Below are positions 34,238-44,051 of a stretch of DNA of 64,000 bases, piece after piece. The notes under the pieces are model-generated. The model ran no database searches and was not told where the DNA came from. It was given only the letters and a program-made list of their open reading frames with translations. The DNA is from Streptomyces sp. 71268 (GTDB lineage: Bacteria; Actinomycetota; Actinomycetes; Streptomycetales; Streptomycetaceae), in contig NZ_CP114200.1 of NCBI RefSeq assembly GCF_029392895.1, positions 5,648,501-5,712,500 of the forward strand. The letters are read 5' to 3'. A program made the translations under genes and the position numbers. How positions within the stretch are numbered: the first letter of the stretch is position 1; the number at the start of each line of letters is the position of its first letter.

Positions 34238-36058
34238 CTACTCCACCGTCACGGACTTGGCGAGGTTGCGCGGCTTGTCGATGTCCCGGCCGAGCGCCAA
34301 CGCCGTGTGGTAGGCGAGCAGTTGGAGCGGGATGCCCATGAGGATCGGGTCCAGCTCGTCCTCGTTCTTCGGGACGACGATCGTCTGGTCGGCCTTCTCC
34401 TGCTCCTGGTGCGCGACGGCGAGGATCTTGCCGCTGCGGGCCTTGATCTCCTCCAGGGCGGCGCGGTTCTTCTCCAGGAGGTCGTCGTCGGGGACGATCG
34501 CGACCGTGGGGAGCGCGGGCTCGACGAGCGCGAGCGGGCCGTGCTTGAGCTCGGAGGCCGGGTACGCCTCGGCGTGGATGTACGAGACCTCCTTGAGCTT
34601 GAGGGAGGCCTCGCGGGCGACGGGGTAGCCGCGTACGCGTCCGATGAAGAGCATCGAGTGGGCCTGTGCGTACTCCTTCGCGATCTTCTTGATCTCGTCC
34701 TCCTGCTTGAGGATCTCCGAGATCTGGCCGGGGAGCCTGCGCAGCCCCTCGATGATCCGCTTGCCGTCGGAGACCGACAGGTCGCGGATGCGGCCCAGGT
34801 GCAGGGCGAGCAGGCCGAAGGCGACCGTGGTGTTGGTGAAGCACTTGGTGGAGACGACGCAGACCTCCGGGCCCGCGTGGACGTACACGCCCGCGTCGGC
34901 CTCGCGGGCGATCGCGGAGCCGACGACGTTCACGACGCCGAGGACGCGGGCGCCCTTGCGCTTCAGCTCCTGGACGGCGGCCAGCACGTCGTAGGTCTCG
35001 CCGGACTGGGAGACCGCGATGTAGAGGGTGTCGGGGTCCACGACGGGGTTGCGGTAGCGGAACTCGGACGCCGGCTCGGCGTCGGCGGGGATGCGGGCCA
35101 GCTCCTCGATCATCTGGGCGCCGATCATGCCCGCGTGGTACGAGGTGCCGCAGCCGAGGATCTTGACGCGGCGCACCTTGCGGGCGTCGTGCGCGTCGAG
35201 GTTCAGGCCGCCGAGGTGCACGGTGGAGAAGCGGTCGTCGATGCGGCCGCGCAGGACGCGGTCCACCGCGTCGGGCTGCTCGAAGATCTCCTTGTGCATG
35301 TACGTGTCGTGGCCGCCCATGTCGTACGACTCGGCCTCCCACTCCACGGTGGTCGGCGAGGCCGTCGTGCGCGAGCCCTCGGTCGTGTACGTGCGGTAGT
35401 CGTCGGCCTTGATGGTGGCCATCTCGCCGTCGTCGAGGGTGACGACCTGGCGGGTGTGCGAGACGAGCGCGGCGACGTCCGAGGCGACGAACATCTCCTT
35501 CTCGCCGATGCCGAGGACGACGGGGGAGCCGTTGCGGGCCACGACGATGCGGTCGTCGAAGTCGGCGTGCAGGACGGCGATGCCGTACGTGCCCTCGACG
35601 TGGCGCAGGGCCTCGCGGACCTTCTCCTCCAGGGTGTCGGCCTGGGCCCGGGCGACGAGGTGGGTGAGGACCTCGGTGTCCGTCTCGGAGAGGAACTCGA
35701 CGCCGTCGGCGCTCAGTTTGGCGCGCAGCTCGGAAGCGTTGTCGATGATGCCGTTGTGGACGACGGCGACCTTGTCGTCGCCCGACATGTGCGGGTGGGC
35801 GTTCTCGTCGGAGGGGGCGCCGTGCGTGGCCCAGCGGGTGTGGGCGATGCCGGTGGAGCCCTTGAAGCGGGCGGGGACCCTCGCCTCCAGGTCGCGGACG
35901 CGGCCCTTGGCCTTGACCATCTTCAGACCGGTGGCCTTGCCGCCGGCGTGGATGGCGATGCCCGCGGAGTCGTAGCCGCGGTACTCAAGGCGCTGGAGCC
36001 CCTCAAGGAGCAGGGGTGCCACGTCGCGCTTGCCGATATATCCGACGATGCCGCACAT
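34238..36058 (-). CDS. glmS: Glutamine-fructose-6-phosphate aminotransferase (isomerizing)
   Basis: A 606-residue enzyme making glucosamine-6-phosphate from fructose-6-phosphate and glutamine, the entry step to cell-wall amino sugars. The N-terminal glutaminase domain begins MCGIVGYIG, so Cys2 becomes the catalytic N-terminal cysteine; LEYRGYDSAG, THGAPSDENAHPH and the HNGIIDN block follow. Two SIS domains follow (GCGTSYHAGMIGAQMIEELARI near residue 300 and the second from about 460), and the protein ends with the canonical PRNLAKSVTVE. The length is normal. No glmS ribozyme is visible upstream. It is followed by a 20-bp-stem terminator. The gene is monocistronic. Confidence 0.97.
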   Translation of the reverse strand: MCGIVGYIGKRDVAPLLLEGLQRLEYRGYDSAGIAIHAGGKATGLKMVKAKGRVRDLEARVPARFKGSTGIAHTRWATHGAPSDENAHPHMSGDDKVAVVHNGIIDNASELRAKLSADGVEFLSETDTEVLTHLVARAQADTLEEKVREALRHVEGTYGIAVLHADFDDRIVVARNGSPVVLGIGEKEMFVASDVAALVSHTRQVVTLDDGEMATIKADDYRTYTTEGSRTTASPTTVEWEAESYDMGGHDTYMHKEIFEQPDAVDRVLRGRIDDRFSTVHLGGLNLDAHDARKVRRVKILGCGTSYHAGMIGAQMIEELARIPADAEPASEFRYRNPVVDPDTLYIAVSQSGETYDVLAAVQELKRKGARVLGVVNVVGSAIAREADAGVYVHAGPEVCVVSTKCFTNTTVAFGLLALHLGRIRDLSVSDGKRIIEGLRRLPGQISEILKQEDEIKKIAKEYAQAHSMLFIGRVRGYPVAREASLKLKEVSYIHAEAYPASELKHGPLALVEPALPTVAIVPDDDLLEKNRAALEEIKARSGKILAVAHQEQEKADQTIVVPKNEDELDPILMGIPLQLLAYHTALALGRDIDKPRNLAKSVTVE

Positions 36059-36336
36059 GGGCGGTTCCTTCCGTCTGGTGAGGGTGCCGTACGTGGCCGC
36101 CGGCCGTGGGTCGGGCGGGGTGGCAGTGGCGCCGGTGTCGGCGCTGCCCCGCCGGCCGTTGTCCGTCGCCGGCGACCGGGGTGAGGCGGGTCGCGTGGGG
36201 TCGCGGTCCCGCTCTCCGTGTCGTTCGCGGTGCTGTGGTGCTCGGGTCGGCGCTCCGCCGGTGTGCGGGCGCCGGGTGCCCCGCGGTGCGCGGGGCGGGG
36301 GGTGCTCGGGTCGCGCCGTGGCGCGGCGTCGGTCGC

Positions 36337-36636
36337 TCAGCCGTAGACGATGCGGCGGAGCTGGCGCGCGGACAGCTCGGGCGGGGCCACCGCGCGGTGC
36401 GGCAGTTCGGCCCCGATGCGCTCGAAGATGTCCGGGTTCCTCAGGCCGGCCGACTGCAGTTCGCGGTGGCGGCGGCGGACGAACTCCTCCGCGCTCTCGT
36501 CGAAGTACGCCAGCACGTCGAGCACCACCCGGGCCGCCTCGCCACGGCCCAGCGGTGAGCTGCGCACGAGGTGGTCAACGAGGTCGTCGTGGGTGGTCGG
36601 GCTGGCGTCGGTACTTCGGTTACGGCGATCGAGCAC
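36337..36636 (-). CDS. Conserved hypothetical protein
   Basis: A 99-residue, charged, predicted all-helical protein (DDLVDHLVRSSPLGRGEAARVVLDVLAYFDESAEEFVRRRHREL onward), ending ELSARQLRRIVYG. ATG 36636 is at the start of a natural-looking N-terminus with several Arg residues. No known motif is visible. It lies between glmS and the DUF4429 gene, both in the same direction but too far from glmS (278 bp) to be co-translated. Small proteins of this kind are common in Streptomyces near glmS in my recollection; the function is unknown. Confidence 0.65.
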   Translation of the reverse strand: MLDRRNRSTDASPTTHDDLVDHLVRSSPLGRGEAARVVLDVLAYFDESAEEFVRRRHRELQSAGLRNPDIFERIGAELPHRAVAPPELSARQLRRIVYG

Positions 36637-36755
36637 CCGTTGATACTGCGCGGCAACGGCCGGTTTCGCAAGAAATCTGCCCGATATCGGGCAGGGGAGG
36701 GGCGAAAGTGTGCGACGGGTGCGCGGAACTGGTGCGGGAGCGGGCCCGGGAGGGT

Positions 36756-37715
36756 CTAGAAGTGGCGCAGGAGGGCCTGCTTCGCCGTGCTGAACTCCTC
36801 GTCGGTGAGTATCCCGTCCCGGTGCAGCTCGCCCAGCTCGCGCAGCCGGCGCAGCAGCGCGTCATGATCGTTGCCGCCGCCGTTGCCGCCGCCGCCGTTG
36901 CCGCTGCCGTCACCGGCGGCGGCCGGCGTGGCGGGGCCCGGCAGCGCGGCGGCGTCGGGGGCCGGGATAGCGGTCGCCGGCTGGGCCGGGGGCGCGAGGG
37001 CGGCCGGGGCGGTCGCGGCCGGGTGCGGCATGCGGGCGGTCACCGCCGCCGCGACCAGCGCCATCAGCGGGTCCTTCTTGAAGCCGTAGATCTCCACCGC
37101 GCGCGGGTCGTACTTCGGCGGCGCCTTGGTGGGGACCCTGGCGATGACGAAGCGCAGGTAGCCGTTCTCCAGGCCGCCCGGCCACAGCCACTCCACGGCG
37201 TCCACGTCGGCGACGGAGAACACCTGGGTGCCGGCGGACTTCTTGGACTCCTCCGTCTTCCAGTTCCACTCCAGGCGGATGGTCTCGCCGTCGAAGGAGG
37301 CCGTGGCGTCGCCCGCCGAGGCCGACAGCGGGACCGCCGGGCCCGGCAGCAGGTAGCGGTCGCACGGCGTGCTGGGCACCTGTTCGAGCAGCAGGGCGTT
37401 GCGCACCTCGTCCACGAAGTACTCGGCGACGCCCGAGCGGTCCGCCTCCACCGAGAGCTGGTACGGGTCGGCGGCGTCCGGCAGTTGCCCGCCGACGGCC
37501 TGCAGCAGCGGGTCCGAGCCCTCGCGCAGCCGCAGTCGCAGCCGTCCGGACCTGCGCCCCGCCTCGAAGGCGATCCCGCTCAGCGCCGTCAGGGGCACCA
37601 CCAGTTCGCCGAGGGCCACTCGGGCCAGGCCGACGCTCTTGTCCCGACCCGGCACGATCCGTACGGCCTCCCCGTCGAAGGTCCAGGTGCCGTCCTTTTG
37701 GGTGATCTCCGCCAT
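36756..37715 (-). CDS. DUF4429 and SHOCT domain protein
   Basis: A 319-residue protein. Two DUF4429 (PH-like) repeats are visible, at about 8-95 (WTFDGEAVRIVPGRDKSVGLARVALGELVVPLTALSGIAFE) and about 135-215 (ATASFDGETIRLEWNWKT, then VFSVADVDAVEWLWPGGLENGYLRFV). A Pro/Ala linker leads to a C-terminal SHOCT domain (about 285-319: LLRRLRELGELHRDGILTDEEF, ending LLRHF). SHOCT modules are short oligomerisation helices. The protein is probably cytoplasmic or membrane-peripheral. It starts at ATG 37715. The role is not known; the downstream neighbour is the hypothetical gene at 36337-36636, 119 bp away. Confidence 0.85.
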   Translation of the reverse strand: MAEITQKDGTWTFDGEAVRIVPGRDKSVGLARVALGELVVPLTALSGIAFEAGRRSGRLRLRLREGSDPLLQAVGGQLPDAADPYQLSVEADRSGVAEYFVDEVRNALLLEQVPSTPCDRYLLPGPAVPLSASAGDATASFDGETIRLEWNWKTEESKKSAGTQVFSVADVDAVEWLWPGGLENGYLRFVIARVPTKAPPKYDPRAVEIYGFKKDPLMALVAAAVTARMPHPAATAPAALAPPAQPATAIPAPDAAALPGPATPAAAGDGSGNGGGGNGGGNDHDALLRRLRELGELHRDGILTDEEFSTAKQALLRHF

Positions 37716-37788
37716 GGCCCGGATTCTTCCATGCGGCCCGCCGGTGGTCGGCGGGCCGCCGGGTGGTGGTCTCGGTGTGGGAGGCCGG

Positions 37789-38955
37789 TCAGTCCTCCAG
37801 GCCGAGTTCGCGGGCGATCAGCATGCGCTGGACCTCGCTGGTGCCCTCGCCGATCTCCAGGATCTTGGAGTCGCGCCACATGCGGGCCACCGGGTACTCG
37901 TTCATGAAGCCGTACCCGCCGTGCACCTGGGTGGCCTCGCGCGCGTTGGTGACCGCCACGTCGCAGCTGTACAGCTTGGCCAGCGACGCCTCCTTCTTGA
38001 ACGGCTCGCCCTGCGCCATCCGCGAGGCCGCGTCCCGCCAGGCGACGCGGGCCGTGTGGGCGCGCATCTCCATGTCGGCGAGCTTGAACTGGATGGCCTG
38101 GTTGGCGCCGATCGGCTTGCCGAACGCCTCGCGGGTCTTGGCGTACGACACCGACTCGTCCACGCAGCCCTGCGCGAGGCCGGTGGCCAGCGCGGAGATG
38201 GCGATGCGGCCCTCGTCCAGGATGCGCAGGAACTGCGCGTACCCGCGCCCCCGCTCGCCGAGCAGGTTGGCGGCCGGCACCCGGCAGTCGTCGAAGGACA
38301 GCTCGCGGGTGTCCGAGGCGTTCCAGCCGACCTTGGAGTACGGGGCGGCAACGGTGAGGCCGGGGGTGCCGGCCGGGACGATGATCGAGGAGATCAGCGG
38401 GCGGCCGTCGGGCTTGTGGCCGGTGACGGCGGTGACGGTGATCAGCGAGGTGATGTCGGTGCCGGAGTTGGTGATGAAGCACTTGGTGCCGTTGATCACC
38501 CACTCGCCGCTCTCCTCGTCAAGGCGGGCCGTGGTGCGGGTGCCGCCCGCGTCCGAGCCGCCGCCCGGCTCGGTCAGCCCGAAGGCGCCGAGCGCGGCGC
38601 CCGAGCACAGGTCGGGCAGCCAGGCGCGCTTCTGCTCCTCGGTGCCGAAGCGGAAGATCGGCATGGAGCCGAGCGAGACGCCGGCCTCCAGCGTGACCGC
38701 TACGGAGGAGTCGACCCGGGCCAGCTCCTCGATGGCCAGGCACAGGGCGAGGAAGTCGCCGCCCATGCCGCCGTACTCCTCGGGGTAGGGCAGCCCGAAC
38801 AGGCCCATGCGGCCCATCTCGCGGATGATCTCGTACGGGAACTGGTGGTTCTCCCAGTACTCGCCGATCTTGGGTGCGACGACGTCGTGCGCGAACGCCT
38901 CGACGGTCTTGCGCAGCTCCTCGTGCTCGGCGGACAGGCGGTGGTCGAGGGACAT
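37789..38955 (-). CDS. acdH: Acyl-CoA dehydrogenase (AcdH-like), last gene of the leucine catabolic operon
   Basis: A 388-residue FAD-dependent acyl-CoA dehydrogenase. FAD/substrate motifs include GLPYPEEYGGMGG, FGLTEPGGGSD (about 125-135) and KCFITNSG. The catalytic base lies at Glu370 in EIGEGTSEVQR, the position used by short- and medium-chain and 2-methyl-branched enzymes, whereas isovaleryl-CoA dehydrogenases have Ala or Gly there. This agrees with AcdH of Streptomyces, which acts on branched and short acyl-CoAs from Val/Ile/Leu. ATG 38955 has AAGGAG upstream and lies two bases after the HMG-CoA lyase stop. It is the last gene of the operon starting at 43950. Confidence 0.88.
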   Translation of the reverse strand: MSLDHRLSAEHEELRKTVEAFAHDVVAPKIGEYWENHQFPYEIIREMGRMGLFGLPYPEEYGGMGGDFLALCLAIEELARVDSSVAVTLEAGVSLGSMPIFRFGTEEQKRAWLPDLCSGAALGAFGLTEPGGGSDAGGTRTTARLDEESGEWVINGTKCFITNSGTDITSLITVTAVTGHKPDGRPLISSIIVPAGTPGLTVAAPYSKVGWNASDTRELSFDDCRVPAANLLGERGRGYAQFLRILDEGRIAISALATGLAQGCVDESVSYAKTREAFGKPIGANQAIQFKLADMEMRAHTARVAWRDAASRMAQGEPFKKEASLAKLYSCDVAVTNAREATQVHGGYGFMNEYPVARMWRDSKILEIGEGTSEVQRMLIARELGLED

Positions 38956-38957
38956 GG

Positions 38958-39923
38958 CTACGACTCCTTGTGGGAGAGGGCACGAACGGTGCGGGAGGGG
39001 CTCGGGCGGCCCAACTGGTCGGCCATCCACACGCTGGTGTCGGTGAGTTGGCCGAGGTCGACCCCGGTCTCGATGCCGAGGCCGTGCAACATCCACACGA
39101 GGTCTTCGGTGGCGAGGTTGCCGGTGGCGCTCTTGGCGTAGGGGCAGCCGCCGAGCCCGCCCGCGGAGGCGTCGACGGTGGTGACGCCGTGCTGGAGCGC
39201 GGCGAGGGTGTTGGCCAGGGCCTGGCCGTACGTGTCGTGGAAGTGCACGCCGATCCGCTCGGTCGGCACGCCGGCCTCGTTCAGCGCCGTCAGCAGCGCC
39301 GTGACGTGCCCGGGCGTGGCCACCCCGATGGTGTCGCCGAGGCTCAGTTCGTCGCAGCCCAGGTCGAGCAGGCGGCGGCTGACGTCCGCGACCCGCGCGA
39401 TGGGCACCGGGCCCTCCCAGGGGTCGCCGAAGCACATGGACAGGTAGCCGCGCACGTGCACCCCGGCGTCCGCCGCCTTGGCGACCACCGGCGCGAACAT
39501 GGCCAGCGCCTCGTCCACGGTGCGGTTCAGGTTGGCTCTGGCGAACGACTCGGTGGCGCTGCCGAAGACGGCGACCTCCCGCACGCCGAGCGCCAGCGCG
39601 CGGTCGAGGCCGCGCTCGTTGGGCACCAGCACCGGCAGCCGCAGGCCCGCGCCGCCGGTCTCGGGCGGGTCGCCGAGCCCGGCCAGCAGCGGCATCAACC
39701 GCTCGGCGTCGGCCAGTTGGGGCACCCACTTGGGGTGCACGAAGCTGGTGGCCTCGACGGTGGTCAGGCCGGCGGCGGCCAGGCGGCGGACGAACTCCGC
39801 CTTGACCTCGACCGGCACGATCGCCTTCTCGTTCTGCAGCCCGTCGCGCGCGCCCACCTCGTGGATGCGCACCCGCCGCGGCAGCCCCGCGGCGGGGACG
39901 CCCATCGGCAGTCCGTCGATCAT
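38958..39923 (-). CDS. hmgL: Hydroxymethylglutaryl-CoA lyase
   Basis: A 321-residue TIM-barrel lyase cleaving HMG-CoA to acetoacetate and acetyl-CoA, the last step of leucine degradation. The metal and catalytic residues are present: Arg26-Asp27 in GARDGLQNE, HFHD at 227-230 as metal ligands, and the signature loop GGLGGCPYAKSATGN with Cys260 and Asn269. The length matches the family. It starts at ATG 39923 and lies 12 bp after the carboxylase alpha gene, with acdH two bases downstream. The C-terminus is unusually long by about 25 residues (SVWMADQLGRPSPSRTVRAL onward). Confidence 0.92.
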   Translation of the reverse strand: MIDGLPMGVPAAGLPRRVRIHEVGARDGLQNEKAIVPVEVKAEFVRRLAAAGLTTVEATSFVHPKWVPQLADAERLMPLLAGLGDPPETGGAGLRLPVLVPNERGLDRALALGVREVAVFGSATESFARANLNRTVDEALAMFAPVVAKAADAGVHVRGYLSMCFGDPWEGPVPIARVADVSRRLLDLGCDELSLGDTIGVATPGHVTALLTALNEAGVPTERIGVHFHDTYGQALANTLAALQHGVTTVDASAGGLGGCPYAKSATGNLATEDLVWMLHGLGIETGVDLGQLTDTSVWMADQLGRPSPSRTVRALSHKES

Positions 39924-39935
39924 CGCGTGCCCTCC

Positions 39936-42293
39936 TCAGCTCTTCGCGGGGGCGGCGGCGCCCGGCCCGGTCGACTCGGCCTCGGCCGCCTCGTGCGGGG
40001 TGACCACGGCCAGCACCTGGTCCATGGCGACCGTGCTGCCCGGCGTCACGTCCAACTCGGTGACCGTGCCGTCGTGGGCGGCGGCGATGACGTGCTCCAT
40101 CTTCATCGCCTCCACCACCAGCAGCCCCTGCCCGGCGCTCACCTGGTCGCCGACGGCGGCCTTGACCACGGTGACGGTGCCCGGCATCGGCGCGGTCAGG
40201 GCGCCGGCCCCGGCGCCCGCGACGCCGCCGCGCAGCGCGGCCTCCACCGGGTCGTGGTCGGCGACCCGCCAGGCGTCACCCTCGCGGGCCAGCCAGGAGC
40301 CGGCCGCGCCGGCCTCGGCGGCGTGCGTGAACGCGTACGTCACGCCCGCCCACTCCACGAGCACCCGGGACGCGCCGGGCAGCTCACCGGTGGTCGCGCC
40401 CGTCGGGAGCAGCCGGGCCGCGACCGGCTCCGCGTCGCCCACCGTGACCTCGGCGTCGTGCGCCCGGCCGCGCACCCGCACGGTCACCGGGTCGTGGCCC
40501 GGCACGCGCAGCGGGTGCGCCGTCGGCGCCTCGCGCCCGCCCAGCCGCCAGCCGGTGGGCACCGAGAACGGGTCGGTCCACGCGCCCGGCTCCGCCGCCG
40601 GCTCCAGGGCCGCCTGCCGCAGCAGCGCCGCCGCCCCGTACACCTCCGGCGGTATCGACGCCGGCGTCAGGGCGGCCGCCTCGCGGTCCACCAGGCCCGT
40701 GTCCAGCGCGCCGGCGACCACGTCGGGGTGGGCCAGCAGCCGGCGCAGGAAACCGGTGTTGGTGTCCAGGCCGAGGATGGTCGTCTCGGCGAGCGCCGCC
40801 CGCAGCCGCCGTAGCGCGGTGGCGCGGTCCGGGCCGTACGCGATGATCTTGGCCAGCATCGGGTCGTACGCCGTGCCGACCTCGCTGCCGGCCGAGAGCC
40901 CGGAGTCGACCCGCACGCCCTCGCCGGTGGGCTCGCCGAGGGCCGCCACCGTGCCGGCCGAGGGGAGGAAGTCCACCCGCTCGCCGTCGGCCGTGGCGCG
41001 CACGGTCTCGGCGCAGATGCGGGCCTCCACCGCGTGTCCGGTCAGCGTGATGTACCGCTGCGAGAACGGCAGGGGCTCGCCGGCCGCGACGCGGAGCTGC
41101 CACTCGACCAGGTCCAGGCCGGTGACCAGCTCGGTGACCGGGTGCTCGACCTGGAGCCGGGTGTTCATCTCCATGAAGAAGTAGTCGCCGGGGCCCTGAC
41201 CTTCCCCGCCGCCCGACCGGGTGTCGCCCGGCACGATGAACTCGACCGTGCCCGCCCCGGTGTACCCGCACGAGCGCGCGGCCTGCACCGCGGCCTGGCC
41301 CATCGCGGACCGGGTGGCCTCGTCGAGGAACGGGCTCGGCGCCTCCTCGATGATCTTCTGGTGACGGCGCTGGAGCGAGCACTCGCGCTCGCCGAGGTGG
41401 ATGACGTTGCCGTGCCCGTCGGCCAGGATCTGGATCTCGATGTGCCGGGGCTGGTCCACCCAGCGCTCCACCAGGAGCGTGTCGTCACCGAAGGAGCCGC
41501 GCGCCTCGCGACGGGCCGCCGCGATCTCGTCGGCCAGCAGTGCCTCGTCCCGTACCAGGCGCATGCCCTTGCCGCCGCCGCCCGCCGAGGGCTTGAGCAG
41601 CACCGGGGTGCCGATCTGCCGGGCCGCCTCGATGAGTTGCTCGTCGCTGAGGCCGCTGCCCGACGAGCCCGGCACGACCGGCACGCCCGCCGCCCGCACC
41701 GTCTCCTTGGCCCGGATCTTGTCGCCCATCAGCTCGATCGCGTCGGCCGGCGGGCCGATGAAGACCAGCCCCGCGTCGGCGCACGCCCGCGCGAACGCGG
41801 CGTTCTCGGCCAGGAACCCGTACCCCGGGTGCACCGCCTGGGCGCCGCTGCGCGCCGCGGCCTCCAACAGCCGCTCGATGGACAGGTAGCTCTCGGCCGC
41901 CGCCGCCGGGCCGATGCGCACGGCCGTGTCCGCCTCGCGCACGTGCCGGGCGTCCGCGTCCGCGTCGCTGTAGACGGCCACCGACCGCACCCCGAGTTCG
42001 CGCAGGGTACGGATGACCCGGACCGCGATCTCGCCTCGGTTCGCGACCAGCACCGTGTCGAACATCGCCGCTGTCACCCGCTCCGCCTCCCGCCCGGCCG
42101 CGCGGCCGGGGCTCGCCTGGGCCGCCACCTGACCGGCGGCCCGCTGTGTCGTCTGAGTGCTCGCCTGGGCCGGCGCCGTCGCGGGCGCCGGAGCCGTCGT
42201 GGGCGCCGCCGGCCCGCCCGCCGCCGGGTCGGTGCCGGCCGGGCCGGGGGCGCCGCCCGTGCTGGGGTCCGCCGTGGGGTCCGTACGCGTCAT
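39936..42293 (-). CDS. mccA: Methylcrotonyl-CoA (acyl-CoA) carboxylase, biotin-carboxylase/BCCP subunit
   Basis: A 785-residue biotin-dependent carboxylase alpha subunit. The biotin carboxylase domain starts at Met77 (MFDTVLVANRGEIAVRVIRT); ATP-grasp elements include KPSAGGGGKGMRLV and HIEIQILADGHGNVIHLGERECS. The C-terminal biotinyl domain has VEAMKMEH with the biotin acceptor Lys731. The first 76 residues are an Ala/Pro/Thr-rich extension; ATG 42293 is still preferred because GAGGGG lies just upstream and the previous stop is 10 bp away. With the adjacent beta subunit, HMG-CoA lyase and acyl-CoA dehydrogenase, it most likely carboxylates 3-methylcrotonyl-CoA in leucine catabolism. Confidence 0.9.
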   Translation of the reverse strand: MTRTDPTADPSTGGAPGPAGTDPAAGGPAAPTTAPAPATAPAQASTQTTQRAAGQVAAQASPGRAAGREAERVTAAMFDTVLVANRGEIAVRVIRTLRELGVRSVAVYSDADADARHVREADTAVRIGPAAAAESYLSIERLLEAAARSGAQAVHPGYGFLAENAAFARACADAGLVFIGPPADAIELMGDKIRAKETVRAAGVPVVPGSSGSGLSDEQLIEAARQIGTPVLLKPSAGGGGKGMRLVRDEALLADEIAAARREARGSFGDDTLLVERWVDQPRHIEIQILADGHGNVIHLGERECSLQRRHQKIIEEAPSPFLDEATRSAMGQAAVQAARSCGYTGAGTVEFIVPGDTRSGGGEGQGPGDYFFMEMNTRLQVEHPVTELVTGLDLVEWQLRVAAGEPLPFSQRYITLTGHAVEARICAETVRATADGERVDFLPSAGTVAALGEPTGEGVRVDSGLSAGSEVGTAYDPMLAKIIAYGPDRATALRRLRAALAETTILGLDTNTGFLRRLLAHPDVVAGALDTGLVDREAAALTPASIPPEVYGAAALLRQAALEPAAEPGAWTDPFSVPTGWRLGGREAPTAHPLRVPGHDPVTVRVRGRAHDAEVTVGDAEPVAARLLPTGATTGELPGASRVLVEWAGVTYAFTHAAEAGAAGSWLAREGDAWRVADHDPVEAALRGGVAGAGAGALTAPMPGTVTVVKAAVGDQVSAGQGLLVVEAMKMEHVIAAAHDGTVTELDVTPGSTVAMDQVLAVVTPHEAAEAESTGPGAAAPAKS

Positions 42294-42303
42294 GGTGCGC
42301 CCC

Positions 42304-43950
42304 TCACATCCGGAAGACGCCGTAGCCGGTGGCCGCGTCCGCGCTCGCGAAGCCGGGGGTGCCGGGCAGCGGCGCGTTGGCGCAGGCGGTCAGGGCCAGG
42401 CCGAGCACGGTGCGGGTCTCCAGCGGGTCGATGACCCCGTCGTCCCACAGCCGCGCTGTGGCGTAGTACGCGTTGCCCTGCGCCTCGTACTGGGCGCGGA
42501 CCGGGGCGCGGAAGGACTCCTCGTCCTCCTGGCTCCACTGCTCGCCGCGCGCCTCCAACTGGTCCCGCTTGACCGTCGCGAGGACCGAGGCGGCCTGCTC
42601 GCCGCCCATCACCGAGATCTTGGCGTTGGGCCACATCCACAGGAAGCGCGGCCCGTAGGCCCGGCCGCACATCGAGTAGTTGCCCGCGCCGTAGGAGCCG
42701 CCGATGACCACCGTCAGCTTCGGCACCCGGGCGCAGGCCACGGCCATCACCATCTTGGCGCCGTGCTTGGCGATGCCGCCCGCCTCGTACTGCTTGCCGA
42801 CCATGAAGCCGGAGATGTTCTGCAGGAAGACCAGCGGGATGCCGCGCTGGTCGCACAGCTCGATGAAGTGGGCGCCCTTCTGGGCGGACTCGGAGAAGAG
42901 GATGCCGTTGTTGGCGATGATGCCGACCGGGTGGCCGTGGACGCGCGCGAAGCCGGTCACCAGCGTCGTGCCGAACTCGGCCTTGAACTCCTGGAACTCC
43001 GAGCCGTCCACCGTCCGCGCGATCACCTCGCGCACGTCGTAGGGCGTGCGCGAGTCCGTCGGCACCGCCCCGTACAACCCCGCGGGGTCCACCACCGGCT
43101 CCCGGACCGGCTCCACCGACCAGGGCAGCGGGCCGCGCTCGGGCAGCGTGGAGACGATGGAGCGCACGATGCGCAGGGCGTGCGCGTCGTCCTCGGCGAG
43201 GTGGTCGGTGACCCCGGAGGTCCTGGAGTGCGTCTCGCCGCCGCCCAGCTCCTCCGCCGTGACGACCTCGCCCGTGGCCGCCTTCACCAGCGGCGGGCCG
43301 CCCAGGAAGATCGTGCCCTGGCCGCGGACGATGACCGCCTCGTCGCTCATGGCCGGCACGTACGCGCCGCCGGCCGTGCAGGATCCGAGCACCGCCGCGA
43401 TCTGCGGGATGCCCGCGCTGGACATCCGGGCCTGGTTGTAGAAGATCCGCCCGAAGTGGTCGCGGTCGGGGAAGACCTCGTCCTGCATCGGCAGGAACGC
43501 GCCGCCGGAGTCCACCAGGTACAGGCACGGCAGCCGGTTCTCCAGGGCCACCTCCTGCGCCCGCAGGTGCTTCTTGACCGTCATCGGGTAGTACGTGCCG
43601 CCCTTGACGGTGGCGTCGTTGGCGACCACCACCACCTCGCGGCCCGCGACCCGGCCCACGCCCGCGATGACGCCGGCGGCCGGCGCCGCCCCGTCGTACA
43701 TCCCGTCCGCCGCGAGCGGCGCCAGCTCAAGGAAGGGCGAGCCCGGGTCCAGCAGCGTGTCCACCCGGTCGCGTGGCAGCAGCTTGCCGCGCGCCGTGTG
43801 CCGCGCGCGGGCGCGCTCGCCGCCGCCCAGCCGCGCCGCCGCGAGCTTCTCGCGCAGCCGCGCCGCCAGCTCCCGGTGCGCCGCCTCGTTGGTCCGCCAG
43901 GCGTCAGACGTCGGATCGACGCTGCTGGCCAGCACTGGTGCCTGCCCCAT
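42304..43950 (-). CDS. mccB: Methylcrotonyl-CoA carboxylase, carboxyltransferase (beta) subunit
   Basis: A 548-residue acyl-CoA carboxyltransferase. Crotonase-like signatures include [42 protein letters not shown], with the [16 protein letters not shown] oxyanion region, and [25 protein letters not shown] in the C-terminal half. The [17 protein letters not shown] block favours methylcrotonyl-CoA over propionyl-CoA carboxylase. It is the first gene of the operon mccB-mccA-hmgL-acdH. ATG 43950 lies about 100 bp from the divergent TetR gene, whose repeat-rich control region probably governs both. Confidence 0.92.
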   Translation of the reverse strand: MGQAPVLASSVDPTSDAWRTNEAAHRELAARLREKLAAARLGGGERARARHTARGKLLPRDRVDTLLDPGSPFLELAPLAADGMYDGAAPAAGVIAGVGRVAGREVVVVANDATVKGGTYYPMTVKKHLRAQEVALENRLPCLYLVDSGGAFLPMQDEVFPDRDHFGRIFYNQARMSSAGIPQIAAVLGSCTAGGAYVPAMSDEAVIVRGQGTIFLGGPPLVKAATGEVVTAEELGGGETHSRTSGVTDHLAEDDAHALRIVRSIVSTLPERGPLPWSVEPVREPVVDPAGLYGAVPTDSRTPYDVREVIARTVDGSEFQEFKAEFGTTLVTGFARVHGHPVGIIANNGILFSESAQKGAHFIELCDQRGIPLVFLQNISGFMVGKQYEAGGIAKHGAKMVMAVACARVPKLTVVIGGSYGAGNYSMCGRAYGPRFLWMWPNAKISVMGGEQAASVLATVKRDQLEARGEQWSQEDEESFRAPVRAQYEAQGNAYYATARLWDDGVIDPLETRTVLGLALTACANAPLPGTPGFASADAATGYGVFRM

Positions 43951-43986
43951 GCCGTCGAGCTCCCTTGCTCGTGAGTGTGAGCCGTG

Positions 43987-44031
43987 GTTAATGAGCGTTA
44001 ACTGTGACTCTCAGGTTAACGGCCACTAACG
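43987..44031. promoter_or_regulatory. Control region between mccB and TetR with GTTAA repeats
   Basis: Two inverted-repeat elements lie in the divergent gap: GTTAA-6-TTAAC at 43987-44002 and GTTAACGGCCACTAAC-like at 44014-44031. The repeated GTTA/TAAC half-sites suggest binding of the adjacent TetR dimer or two dimers. They lie 37 to 81 bp before the mccB start and 21 to 65 bp before the TetR start. Confidence 0.6.
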
Positions 44032-44051
44032 TCGCTGTCTAGAATGGAAGG

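Noticed and set aside
36059..36336. Possible glmS ribozyme or riboswitch upstream of glmS
   Set aside because: No glmS-ribozyme-like core is visible, and these elements are characteristic of Firmicutes. The region looks like an ordinary promoter gap.
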